46,266 bases of DNA from Terriglobia bacterium (lineage in GTDB: Bacteria > Acidobacteriota > Terriglobia > Terriglobales > Acidobacteriaceae): positions 1 to 46,266 of the forward strand of contig JAJPHW010000222.1 in NCBI GenBank assembly GCA_021325035.1, given 5' to 3'. The position numbers and the translations under genes are program-made. The notes beneath the pieces were generated by a model that saw nothing but the letters and a program-made list of their open reading frames with translations, was not told the origin of the DNA and ran no database searches. Below, in pieces: positions 18,035 to 27,700 of this stretch; position 1 is the first letter of the stretch; each line of letters starts with the position of its first letter.

Positions 18035-20392
18035 CTAACCGAATGCCACAACTGCATTACGAGAAAATGAATTCTTCACTTCGTCATCGGAGGCATAGAT
18101 TTCTTCCAAATCGTCGAGAGAGCGCCACTCAAAACGCTCAATTTGCCTTCCTGGAGTGACAACCGACCTTCCATTGAACTCGGCAAACGAGCCCCGGCAA
18201 AGTATGAAGTGGGCCAACTTTCCTTCTTTTATGAAGTAGTAAATAAACCTGGCATCGCTCGCGACAGCGCAAGCCGTCCACGATTTTTTCTCCGTGTTAG
18301 CAAAAATCATAAAATGCGAATCTCCATATTCGTCATAGCGGTAGCCGTGAGCGCTACTCTCCGAAGCACTCACGCGGATGAACCTCCCGAACTCAGCGTT
18401 GGAGAATAATGAGGGGCGCAATAGTGTGGCGTGCTCAGCCGGAAGAAGAACGTGCGCGCTGCTACGCACCAGGGGAGCCGACTCTTTTTTACCGTAAGCG
18501 GGTGAAATCGTGCCCAAACCTAGAGCAGCGGACCAGGCAGCATCCTCCACCGGCAACAGTCCAAGACGCATTTCCGATTCTTCTCTTGTGGTTTTCGAGC
18601 GAACAGCAATAAACAGCGCGCCTTCTTGAATCACCTTCAAGCCAGATGCAAAATGCCAGAACGTTTCGAGAAGGTGGGATTGGCTGCCGTCCACCACATC
18701 GCGCACCAGCCAAAAAGCGCCATGCAGGTGAAAAGCAAAACGGCGGTGAACAACCGGATCGGTGAGACGCTTGTAGCCATCATGGCTGCCTATAAATAAG
18801 CTAAAAGTCTCTCCTTGAATCCATTCCTCAGCGCGTACTGTTGGAATGGCACGCCATGCGAAGGGTCCGTCTGGCATGGCCTGATCACAGTAGTCCACAC
18901 GCAAGGTATTGTGAGCCGCGGTGCCGCGAAGGTTGCCGCGTTCGCCCGGCATATAACTGAATGTCCCACTGTCCACTAGCCACCTTTCGCCATCTACAGA
19001 AACACGAATACTCAGTGCGTCCGCGTGCCCGTGGCCGCTTTTCCCGCTTCCTTGCGGCCCGGCATCAATCACAAGTTGTCCCTCATAAACATCGGAACTC
19101 GCCATGACGTAAATGCCGCCAGCTTCGAACGCAGTTGACTCAAGTATCGGAGTGGAGAAGCTTTTGTTAGTCAATGCCGAAACAGCAGTCTCCCCGAAAA
19201 GCCACACGGATTCCTCAGTCAAAGTTCCGGCTCTCTTGTAATCGTCGCGCCCGAACAAAGCTGCGCCGAGAGCGAGGGGGTCGGTTAAATGCTCAGACCG
19301 ATTTCGTCGCGGATTGAAAACTCTTCCGCCGTCGTCATCCCCAAAACCGTCAGGAGTTCCCGTCTGAGACAACGCCGACAACAGATTCAACATTTTCTCC
19401 AATACCATATCGAATGCAACTGGGACGTCGAACTGGTTGCGGGCGGACAACACGCGCACATGTAAAAGAAAGTCCAGCGCATAGACGTGGTAGTAGAGAG
19501 ACTGCTCAAAGTACATTCCATCGGGATAAACCTGGCGTTGGACTTCTTTTTCCAAAATGCGCCATCCAATGCTTTGCCAGCGTTGTGCCGATTTGAGCTG
19601 CGGACAAAGTGTGCCTATAAAAAAAAGAGCCGTGGCTTCGCCAAGCAGATGTGTGTTCGGTGAGAAGTACGTGGAATTGTAGCGCTCAATATGCCGCGCG
19701 TTTAGCGCCAGTGCACGTATCAAGTCCGTCCTGAAACCGCTTGGCAATCGCTCGCAATCCGCGAGCAAGTGATATATCCAAATCCACGATAGACTGCGAA
19801 ATGCTACTTCCAGGCTACTGCTCCAATTAATCCCTATGGGATAGGGATTAGCCACCTGCCATCCATGCCACTCGCGGATCAGTTCATTAATGTACCTATC
19901 GTCGAGGGTGAAGCGCCATGCTTTAGCCAGAGTTACTAAGTGCTGATGGCGGTTTAATTCCCAGGTGACTTTATGATCGCCAACTTCTGCAAAATCAAGA
20001 AAATGAATTTTGAACCAAGGGTCGAGTGGGGCGCGCTTTCCATGTATAGCGTCGAGATGCCAATCAATCTCAGAACCATAATCAATATTGTTGTAACCCA
20101 GGAGATGAAACCGATGTTTCAGAATTTCATCCGCCTCCGCCAATAGATCGTTCACTTTGGTGCTCAGATGTTTTCGAACTAACTCCGTCCGCTCGACCAA
20201 TTCGTTGGCGGAGAAGAAGAATGTCCCTCCGGCTTCCCCTGCGTCCCGCAGAAAGACATTTCTGTGATGTTGCAGACGCAGGCTATGGATCGCCAGGTCG
20301 ATGTACTTACACATTTCCTGCTCCGAACGAATACGCATCTCGTCCAGGCTCATATGAGTAAGTCGCCTTATTATTCTTTTTAAATCAGGCAT
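18035..20392 (-). CDS. Heparinase II/III family polysaccharide lyase
   Basis: The frame is open from 20425, but the likely start is the ATG at 20392 (MPDLKRIIRRLTHMSLDEMR), giving 785 residues. The N-terminal half is an alpha/alpha-toroid (WHGWQVANPYPIGINWSSSLEVAFRS). The C-terminal half is the heparinase II/III beta-sandwich, recognised by GHGHADALSIRVSVDGERWL, VDSGTFSYMPGE and RGTAAHNTLRVD. No clear signal peptide is seen. Such lyases cleave uronic-acid-containing polysaccharides by beta-elimination. In polysaccharide clusters they may trim or recycle the product. Next to a GDP-mannose 6-dehydrogenase gene, a mannuronate-containing polymer is a reasonable substrate guess. It lies 42 nt upstream of the amidotransferase gene. 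Confidence 0.85.
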   Translation of the reverse strand: MPDLKRIIRRLTHMSLDEMRIRSEQEMCKYIDLAIHSLRLQHHRNVFLRDAGEAGGTFFFSANELVERTELVRKHLSTKVNDLLAEADEILKHRFHLLGYNNIDYGSEIDWHLDAIHGKRAPLDPWFKIHFLDFAEVGDHKVTWELNRHQHLVTLAKAWRFTLDDRYINELIREWHGWQVANPYPIGINWSSSLEVAFRSLSWIWIYHLLADCERLPSGFRTDLIRALALNARHIERYNSTYFSPNTHLLGEATALFFIGTLCPQLKSAQRWQSIGWRILEKEVQRQVYPDGMYFEQSLYYHVYALDFLLHVRVLSARNQFDVPVAFDMVLEKMLNLLSALSQTGTPDGFGDDDGGRVFNPRRNRSEHLTDPLALGAALFGRDDYKRAGTLTEESVWLFGETAVSALTNKSFSTPILESTAFEAGGIYVMASSDVYEGQLVIDAGPQGSGKSGHGHADALSIRVSVDGERWLVDSGTFSYMPGERGNLRGTAAHNTLRVDYCDQAMPDGPFAWRAIPTVRAEEWIQGETFSLFIGSHDGYKRLTDPVVHRRFAFHLHGAFWLVRDVVDGSQSHLLETFWHFASGLKVIQEGALFIAVRSKTTREESEMRLGLLPVEDAAWSAALGLGTISPAYGKKESAPLVRSSAHVLLPAEHATLLRPSLFSNAEFGRFIRVSASESSAHGYRYDEYGDSHFMIFANTEKKSWTACAVASDARFIYYFIKEGKLAHFILCRGSFAEFNGRSVVTPGRQIERFEWRSLDDLEEIYASDDEVKNSFSRNAVVAFG

Positions 20393-20737
20393 GGCGCATG
20401 CTTTCACTTGAAGGCCGAGCCGCAAATTTTAGGCCGGGCTGCTCGCCCACGCGAAGCGTATGGAGGCTTGGCTGGCAGCGCAAGTATGACATAGTAAGCG
20501 CAGCTTAATTGAGGCGCGTACCCAGTTTTAACGCGATATTAATAACGGTATGCTAACTTTCAAATTCTGGCGTGCGATTCCCGTGCCGATAGCCTCACGC
20601 AATCACATCGCTCTGCCTACCTCGAGCTTTACGCACGCTTGAGACTAGAGCAGTGGCACTTTTGGTGGACAGGTGCGTGCCTGTCCGTTCCAATCAAATC
20701 GCCATTGGACTCATTACAGTGTTGGGAGAATCGTCTC
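20393..20737. other. Divergent intergenic region between lyase and dehydrogenase genes
   Basis: These 345 nt separate the minus-strand polysaccharide lyase from the plus-strand dehydrogenase. An in-frame open stretch runs upstream of the dehydrogenase, but it only has a TTG start at 20639 and does not resemble the family. The region should hold the promoters of both units. I see no convincing hexamer pair or operator. Confidence 0.4.
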
Positions 20738-22063
20738 GTGAGTACGTCTATTAGCATTTTTGGGCTGGGATACGTCGGATTAGTTTCAGCGGCATGTTTG
20801 GCTGAAATGGGGCACCATGTAATAGGCGTTGATATTAATCCAGCCAAAGTCGAGATGGTGAACTCTGGCCGCACCCCCATCATTGAGGCTCGAATGAGCG
20901 AAATGGTTGCGGAAAATACTAGGGCTTGCAGACTCCACGCAACCGAGGACGCAGCAGCGGCCGTGCTGGGCTCTGATATTTCGTTTCTCTGCGTGGGTAC
21001 CCCTAGTCTGCCGAACGGCAAACTTGATCCCAGCCATGTTCATGATGTAGCCCGCGAAGTCGGCTCTTCTTTGAAAATTAAAAAATCTCATCATGTGGTT
21101 GTGCTACGCAGCACGGTATTGCCCGGGACCACCGAATCGGTTCTGATCCCCGCGCTTGAGGCATCCAGCGGGCTTAAGGCTGGGGTCGATTTCACCGTTT
21201 GCTATAACCCAGAATTCATGCGCGAAGGCAGTGCTGTGGCAGATTTCTTTGAGCCGCCCTGCACGGTTCTTGGAATACAGTCCCGGGACCATCTTGTTCC
21301 GCTGCGCAATCTTTATGGAAGCCTGAAGTCCGAAATTTTTGTAACCACGATTGCCGCTGCCGAAATGGCAAAATACGTTTCGAATCTCTTCCACGCGCTA
21401 AAAATCAGTTTTGCGAACGAGATCGGCACAATCTGCAAGGCGCTCAACCTCGATACAGATGCCATCACAAAGATTTTCACCGCAGATAAGAAGTTAAATA
21501 TATCAACTGCGTATTTGGCACCCGGTTTTGCTTTCGGTGGATCGTGTTTGCCCAAAGACCTTCGCGCTATCACCCACCGTGCCAAAGAGCTTGATCTTCG
21601 CCTCCCCTTACTCGAAGCGATCATTCCAAGTAATGACGAGCATGTCATGCGGGCCGCAGATGCGATTTTAAGGACCAACAAGAAGAAAATTGCAATGCTG
21701 GGTTTAAGCTTCAAGGCCGGAACTGACGATCTTCGGGAAAGCCCTCAGGTTCGACTCATCAAAAGGCTTTTGGGAGAAGGCCTTCAGGTCCAAATATGGG
21801 ATCGAGATGTTTCACTGGGCCGTATCGCTGGTTCCAATCGTCAATATATAGAAGAAGTCATTCCCCACATTGGATCCTTACTTTCTACAGATTTTGAGTC
21901 TGTAGTTCGAAACGGCGACGTTATAGTTATCGGCACTAAAGCGCCAAGCGTGAGCCAACTGTCGAGCATGCTGCGTCCCGATCAAGTTGTGATTGACTTG
22001 GTAAATCTCGAACCCACCCACAGGCCTACTAGTACGCGAGCTTACGAAGGAATTTGCTGGTAA
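20738..22063 (+). CDS. GDP-mannose 6-dehydrogenase (AlgD-like)
   Basis: This NAD-dependent four-electron dehydrogenase would oxidise a nucleotide sugar to its uronate. The GTG at 20738 is chosen because GGGAG lies 9 nt upstream and the protein then begins directly with the nucleotide fold (ISIFGLGYVGLVSAACLAEMG). This gives 441 residues, the usual length. Family motifs include VVLRSTVLPGT and YNPEFMREGSAV. The catalytic cysteine is Cys270 in PGFAFGGSCLPKDLRA, and GLSFKAGTDDLRESP follows. The terminal EGICW and the overall pattern resemble AlgD rather than UDP-glucose dehydrogenase, so GDP-mannuronate is the likely product. UDP-glucose or UDP-ManNAc dehydrogenase remain alternatives. Confidence 0.88.
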   Translation: MSTSISIFGLGYVGLVSAACLAEMGHHVIGVDINPAKVEMVNSGRTPIIEARMSEMVAENTRACRLHATEDAAAAVLGSDISFLCVGTPSLPNGKLDPSHVHDVAREVGSSLKIKKSHHVVVLRSTVLPGTTESVLIPALEASSGLKAGVDFTVCYNPEFMREGSAVADFFEPPCTVLGIQSRDHLVPLRNLYGSLKSEIFVTTIAAAEMAKYVSNLFHALKISFANEIGTICKALNLDTDAITKIFTADKKLNISTAYLAPGFAFGGSCLPKDLRAITHRAKELDLRLPLLEAIIPSNDEHVMRAADAILRTNKKKIAMLGLSFKAGTDDLRESPQVRLIKRLLGEGLQVQIWDRDVSLGRIAGSNRQYIEEVIPHIGSLLSTDFESVVRNGDVIVIGTKAPSVSQLSSMLRPDQVVIDLVNLEPTHRPTSTRAYEGICW

Positions 22064-22259
22064 TCCTCGGATGGCCCAGGTTGAAATCTTCCGTGAACAT
22101 CGGTCCTGAAAAAGGCCATGGGCCTAAAAGACGAACCCGGTGTGCAAGAAGAGCAATCTTCCTCCTTGGCCCCTCTCGTAGTTTCTTATGCCCTATCGTA
22201 ATGGGCCTACGACCTCTTGATATCTGTTCCCGCTGTTCCCCACTACATAGCCTTACGCC

Positions 22260-24524
22260 ATGGTTCGTCTTTGTGGGCAAGTTTCGTTGCGCTTCCGCGC
22301 GACGCTCCCGGAGTCGGTTGCGGCCGTGGCTTTAGTTTGGTTCACTATAAGTTGCGGTGGTGGCACGGGAATATCGTCGTCATCGTCCACGACGTCCAGC
22401 GTAACGATTCAGATTTCTCCCTCTGAAGCGATTGTGCTAGCCGGAGGCAACCAGACGTTCAGCGCCGCAATATCTGGAACGCAGAACCAAAAAGTAATTT
22501 GGATGGTTGCCGGCATACCAGGCGGCAATACAAGCGTTGGGCGCATATCCTCGGACGGCTTCTACTCGGCGCCTTCTACCGTACCTCTCGGCGGCGGGGT
22601 GATTGTTTCTGCCAAAAGTGTGGCGGACCAGTCGCAGTTGTCATCCGCGCAAGTGCAGATTGTCAGCGCTCCACCAGCCGTAGTCATCAGCATTTCCCCT
22701 ACCCAAGCCAGCATCCATGCTGGCGCATCGCAACTGTTCACCGCAAGTGTTACTGGTACCAGCAACACTCAAGTGACCTGGGCAATTAACGGCATCCTCG
22801 GGGGCGACGAGACTCTCGGCACGATTTCATCTGCTGGCTTATATACTGCACCGACCAATCTTCCCGGGACTATCTCTGTTACGGTCACTGCCCAATCCTC
22901 CTACGATCCGCAAGAGTCCGCGAATGCCATTGCACTGATTACCGGCGGGAGCGGCGAACCGCCGGCTTGTGGTCCGCCATCATATAACTGCGCACGCACC
23001 GATCTTGCTGCCAGCCCAATCGGCCAAACGCTACCCAACTGGGGAGGCGCAGTCGGCGCAAATACGATCTTCTTCGACAACTCGTTCAACCTCGCTAGCC
23101 CGGTACATTATGTCCGGGTAACGGACGTCAACTCCATCGCAGCACATCCTCACACGCAGTTCACGGCTGACATCGGCGGCAGTGGCGATGAGAACCACTT
23201 CAACGCTGACGATACTTTGTTCACCATTGGAGACATTGGTGGCAACACTTATTTTTTCGGGCTCGATCCCCAGACGATGTCCACTGGCCTGGTGTGGGAC
23301 AACGTGGACGATTTAGCCGCGGTCGGAGCTTTCAGCCAAAGTGATCGCAACATCTATTACAGCTTTCAAGCCGATGGGAAAATTAAGAAATTTGATTTGA
23401 CCAATTGCGTTGTGGGAAGTTGCACGCCTCCACCTGCCTCCACCTTGTATGATTTTGCCGCTAATTGCGGCGTGGCTGGGGCGCTTCAGTGGCACGCTAT
23501 TGGAGGTATTGGCGGAGGAGACGCGATTTTTGCCGGCGCTTATTCAACGGGCATTCAAAACAGCGGGCACTCAGTGGTAGTTTGGAACCAGACTACGAGC
23601 AAATGCTATCTGTATGACACTTCGGCCGGAACGGTCACTCAATATCCCGGCGCGATTCAACTCGGGACCATCTCCGTGCCGGATCGTTACACAGTACATA
23701 ACGTAAAACTCGACCCAAGCGGCACCTGGTTGGTCGTGATCGCCGGCTCATGTCTAGGCGGTACTTGCAACGCACATGCGTGGCAAATCGGAACGACCAC
23801 GGTCAAAACGTGCGTACGAGCATGTGGCGGACACTTTACCGAAACTGCGGCGGGTTGGCTTAATAACGACAACAGACCGGGCGACGTTTACCTGCAAACC
23901 CAAATGCTCTTTCGCCAGTGGGAGAAGTTTGACACTACCAGCAACGACGACTTGACCCCTTTAACTGCAGCCAGACCTGATATTGGATTAACTTGGAGCA
24001 CTCACCCTGGCGCCAAGAATGACCCTTTCGGAACACATGACTACCCTGCTTTCAATTGTATGTATTCGCCTGCGACCGAGATCACCGAACCTTGGGCGAG
24101 CGAAATCGTCGCCTACTCGCAGGCAACTGGAGCGTTGTACCGCTTCGGTCATTCGTTCAATTCTAATTATGAAAGTTTCTTTCAAGCCGAATACTGTATT
24201 GGAGCGGCTTCTTCCACCGGCAACTTCTATGAATTCACCACGGACGGTGAAGGTTCGTTCGGCTCAACTGCAGATGGTGGTTCCAATTGCTTGCTGGGCG
24301 GACCTCCTCCTCTTCCACAACATTCTTACGCCTTGGGCGATCTGACCACGGTCACCACGGGGGCGGAACCTGTATTCAAGGTCACAGTCGCCGGAACAAC
24401 CGACTCAAGTATTCCAGTGTGGCCCACAACCATCGGTGCGTCGTTGAAATGGGGCACAGCGACCCTAACAAACCAGGGAGCGAGTACTTGCAGAAGTGAT
24501 GTCATGATTGTGAGAGCACAATAA
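22260..24524 (+). CDS. Large secreted lipoprotein with Big-type Ig-like repeats
   Basis: This 754-residue protein has an N-terminal signal with a lipobox-like end (ALVWFTISCGGG, cysteine at about residue 32). A Ser/Thr linker follows. Two Ig-like repeats of about 90 residues come next, each with ISPSxAxxxAGxxQxFxAxxxG and a WxxxGIxGG core. The remaining 520 residues start near GEPPACGPPSYNCARTD. They contain propeller-like segments (NHFNADDTLFTIGDIGGNTYFFG, WHAIGGIGGGDAIFAG) and many cysteines. No enzyme motif is recognised. It is probably anchored at the outer surface. It lies 196 nt after the GDP-mannose dehydrogenase and upstream of the receptor gene, with no clear operon link. Confidence 0.75.
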   Translation: MVRLCGQVSLRFRATLPESVAAVALVWFTISCGGGTGISSSSSTTSSVTIQISPSEAIVLAGGNQTFSAAISGTQNQKVIWMVAGIPGGNTSVGRISSDGFYSAPSTVPLGGGVIVSAKSVADQSQLSSAQVQIVSAPPAVVISISPTQASIHAGASQLFTASVTGTSNTQVTWAINGILGGDETLGTISSAGLYTAPTNLPGTISVTVTAQSSYDPQESANAIALITGGSGEPPACGPPSYNCARTDLAASPIGQTLPNWGGAVGANTIFFDNSFNLASPVHYVRVTDVNSIAAHPHTQFTADIGGSGDENHFNADDTLFTIGDIGGNTYFFGLDPQTMSTGLVWDNVDDLAAVGAFSQSDRNIYYSFQADGKIKKFDLTNCVVGSCTPPPASTLYDFAANCGVAGALQWHAIGGIGGGDAIFAGAYSTGIQNSGHSVVVWNQTTSKCYLYDTSAGTVTQYPGAIQLGTISVPDRYTVHNVKLDPSGTWLVVIAGSCLGGTCNAHAWQIGTTTVKTCVRACGGHFTETAAGWLNNDNRPGDVYLQTQMLFRQWEKFDTTSNDDLTPLTAARPDIGLTWSTHPGAKNDPFGTHDYPAFNCMYSPATEITEPWASEIVAYSQATGALYRFGHSFNSNYESFFQAEYCIGAASSTGNFYEFTTDGEGSFGSTADGGSNCLLGGPPPLPQHSYALGDLTTVTTGAEPVFKVTVAGTTDSSIPVWPTTIGASLKWGTATLTNQGASTCRSDVMIVRAQ

Positions 24525-24784
24525 GCCAAAAACCTTTCGAGCAAAGTTATCTTGCTGCTATATCCTGTTGGCATTTCTTCACGGAGTAACATGCAGCCTG
24601 AACCTGTTGTAACCCGAAGTTAACCTTCTCGTCATGAAGCAGTAACAATCTCCCCTTAGAATTCAGGATTCTCAGTCTGAGCCCCTTGTAGATAGAATCC
24701 TTGTCCTATTTGTGCGTCAACGATTCGGGTGTTGGCGTCGTAGCCGGAAAATCATACGAGAATGTGATGGATGGAGGTAAGTTT

Positions 24785-27700
24785 GTGAGAATTGCGCGCA
24801 GTCTGATGAGTTGCTTAACACTTATTCTCGGCCTAACAGGCATCAGTTGCGCTCAAGATTTTAATTCGACTCCTCGCGACCAAACCAAGCTCGAATCAAT
24901 AGCCTCGGGCAAGGCAGTTGACATGGCGACATTGCTCAGGCCCATCCCAGACGTGCCAATCACGCCTGCGATGCCTTATGACAACCTTGCGGTAGTCAGC
25001 GGCAAAATCAAGGAAGCTTCGGGAAGGCCCCTCCCCGGAGCCTCTATAACAATCACTAGCGGATCCGGATCATCGCAGTCCACGACTAGCGACGGTGAAG
25101 GACGGTATGCTCTCAAGGTGCCGGCGGGAAACTACATACTCGCCGTGACGGCGAAAGGCCACAAGGATTTCGAAGCCAAGAATGTCAACCTAACTCCGGG
25201 ACTGTCGCTTCCTCTGAGCGTCGTTCTGGAGACCGGGAAGAACGCGCCAGCACCGGTCGCCTCTAGCACCGCTGCAAAGGGCAACCCCATAGCCAGCGCC
25301 ACGGAACCGGCGGTAAAGAAACCGAGAAAGCCTGCGTCGCTGAATGGGATGGTAACCGACGCGAATGGTGCCGCAATTCCCGGAGCAACGGTTTCGGTTA
25401 CGAATACCGCGGGACTCGGTAAGACTGTGACGGCGGATGCAAAGGGTGCATACAGCATCACCTCGCTCCCCCCGGGTACTTACGATTTTTCTGCATCGGC
25501 TGCCGGATTTAAGGCTTTCGATGCGCCGGGTGTGCGCTTAGAAAGCGGAATGCGCCTGCCGATGGATGCTACTCTAGAAGTCGAAGCGACGAAATCGAAC
25601 GCTTCACCGGCTGCGTCTACGTCAGACACAAGCTCGGATAGCGCCGCAGCAAAAACGAAGCCCGGCGAGCAAACTCAAAATTCTCAGGCTCAATCTTCAG
25701 CATCCTCGCAGGGTGCAGCACCACAGATCGGAGTTCCGCTGCCTGAAGTGCTGTTTTCGACTCCTGATTTACCCGCAGCGCCGCCCGGCGCGACAGCACA
25801 AGTTGCAACTCAAGCCAAGGTCGTTAGAGATGCAACGAGCGCCAGTCTAACGGGTGTTGTAGCTGATCTAACCGGCGCGGTGGTACCAGGAGCAACTGTT
25901 GCGGTTACAAACGGGTCCGGATTCAAACGAACTGCAACCAGTGATAACAAAGGTGCATACGCAATTAATGGGATACCGCCGGGTACTTATGATTTTTCTG
26001 CATCGGCTCCCGGTTTCAAACCTTTTCAGGCCCAAGCATTGAAGCTTGAGGCCGGCGAAGTCCAACCGATGGATGCGTCACTGGAAGTGGGCGGCGAAAA
26101 ACAGGAGATTAGCGTCGAAGGCTCCAAAGTTGCTGAAGTTGAAACTGAGAACGCGCAAGTCCAGGGAGTCGTGACGCAAAAAGAAGTACAAACTCTTCAA
26201 TTGAACGGTCGCAATTTTACCCAATTGATTGCGCTGACTCCTGGCGTCAGTAATCAGACGGGTCAGGACGAAGCCAAAGTCGGAGTTACGGGAAGTGTGA
26301 AATATAGCGTCAACGGCGGACGCGTAGAATATAACACGTTTGAGGTGGACGGCAGCGATGTGTTGAACGCGGGATTAAACGGTGCCCAGAGTACGTTGGT
26401 GGTTTATCCCAGCCTCGATGCGATTCAAGAAGTCAAAGTTCTCACTTCGAACTATGGCGCCCAGTACGGTCGCACCGCATCCGGTACCGTTATCGTCACT
26501 ACAAAAAGTGGAGGACCGGAATGGCACGGCAACGGATATGAGTTTTTCCGCAACGAGGCCTTAAACGCTCGGAATTACTTTGATCAGACCAAGAGTGCGC
26601 CCAAGTATCGCCGTAACGATTTCGGTTTCACAATCGGAGGCCCTCTCTATATTCCCGGTCATTACAACCCCAATAAAGACAAGACTTTTGTTTTCTGGTC
26701 GGAGGAGTTCCGCATCGAGAACTCTCCTAGCGATCTTCAGCCAAACTTCAATAGAGGTGTACCTTCCCTTGCGGAGCGCCAGGGAGACTTTAGCGATGTC
26801 TGCCCCGGACCGACCGACCCTTCCAACACGCTTGGATCAGGCTTATTCCTGCGCTCCATATGGCCCGATTGCCCCAGCCGGGGACCGTCCTCAACTTTGG
26901 GCTATCTTGCACAATTTAACAACCTTAAAAACAATAACCTGACCGACCCTGGAATATCGTTTTTGGATCCCAATGCACTGGCGTTGCTGGGCACGAACTT
27001 GATTCCGTTGCCCAATTCATCAACTGGTTGCAACTCACCCGTCGGTTCATGCTACGACGCCGTCATTTCGGTTCCCACACATTGGCGTGAGGAGCTATTC
27101 CGAATCGACCACCACTTTACTCCCAATTTGCAAGCGACATTCCGATATATCCATGATTCGTGGGACACTGTGACGCCGATTCCGGAATGGGGGTACGTCA
27201 CCAACAGTTTCCCTACCGTTCAAAATAAGTTGAAGGGGCCCGGTGTAAGTATGGTGGCGCGTTTGACTCAAACCATCACACCCTCACTGCTAAACGAATT
27301 CACTGCCAGCTACGTGGATTCTCATATAACTCTGAACAATCTTAATGGACCCGGCGGAGCGAACTACGCGCGACCTGCCGGATTGGGACAACCCGGAGGC
27401 ACGTGTACAGTCCTGGGAGTAGACGGGGGACAAGGGTGCCCGATGGGTGCGATTTTTAACAATGGCTTCGGCGGGAAGGCTCCCGGATTGGTCATCGCAG
27501 GAAACAACCTTGAATACGGTGGTAATGGATTCACTGTGGATCCTTCTTACGAGCCTTGGGATCATACCAACCCCACATATAGTTACCGCGATGATCTCAG
27601 CAAAGCGTTGGGGAAACATACTCTGCAGTTTGGTGGACAACTAATCTTCTACCAAAGAAACGAAAATAACCCGGCGGTCGGCGCAGCGACTGGCGACATC

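Noticed and set aside
20639-20737. N-terminal extension of the GDP-mannose dehydrogenase from a TTG
   Set aside because: The extension is unlike the family, and a GTG with a good ribosome binding site sits directly before the nucleotide-binding fold.
22100-22140. Short GGCC-type hairpin after the dehydrogenase gene as a terminator
   Set aside because: The stem has only about 5 bp and no T tract follows.
24701-24784. 28-codon N-terminal extension of the TonB-dependent receptor
   Set aside because: It begins at TTG without a ribosome binding site and would bury the signal peptide; the GTG at 24785 has GGAGGT at ideal distance.
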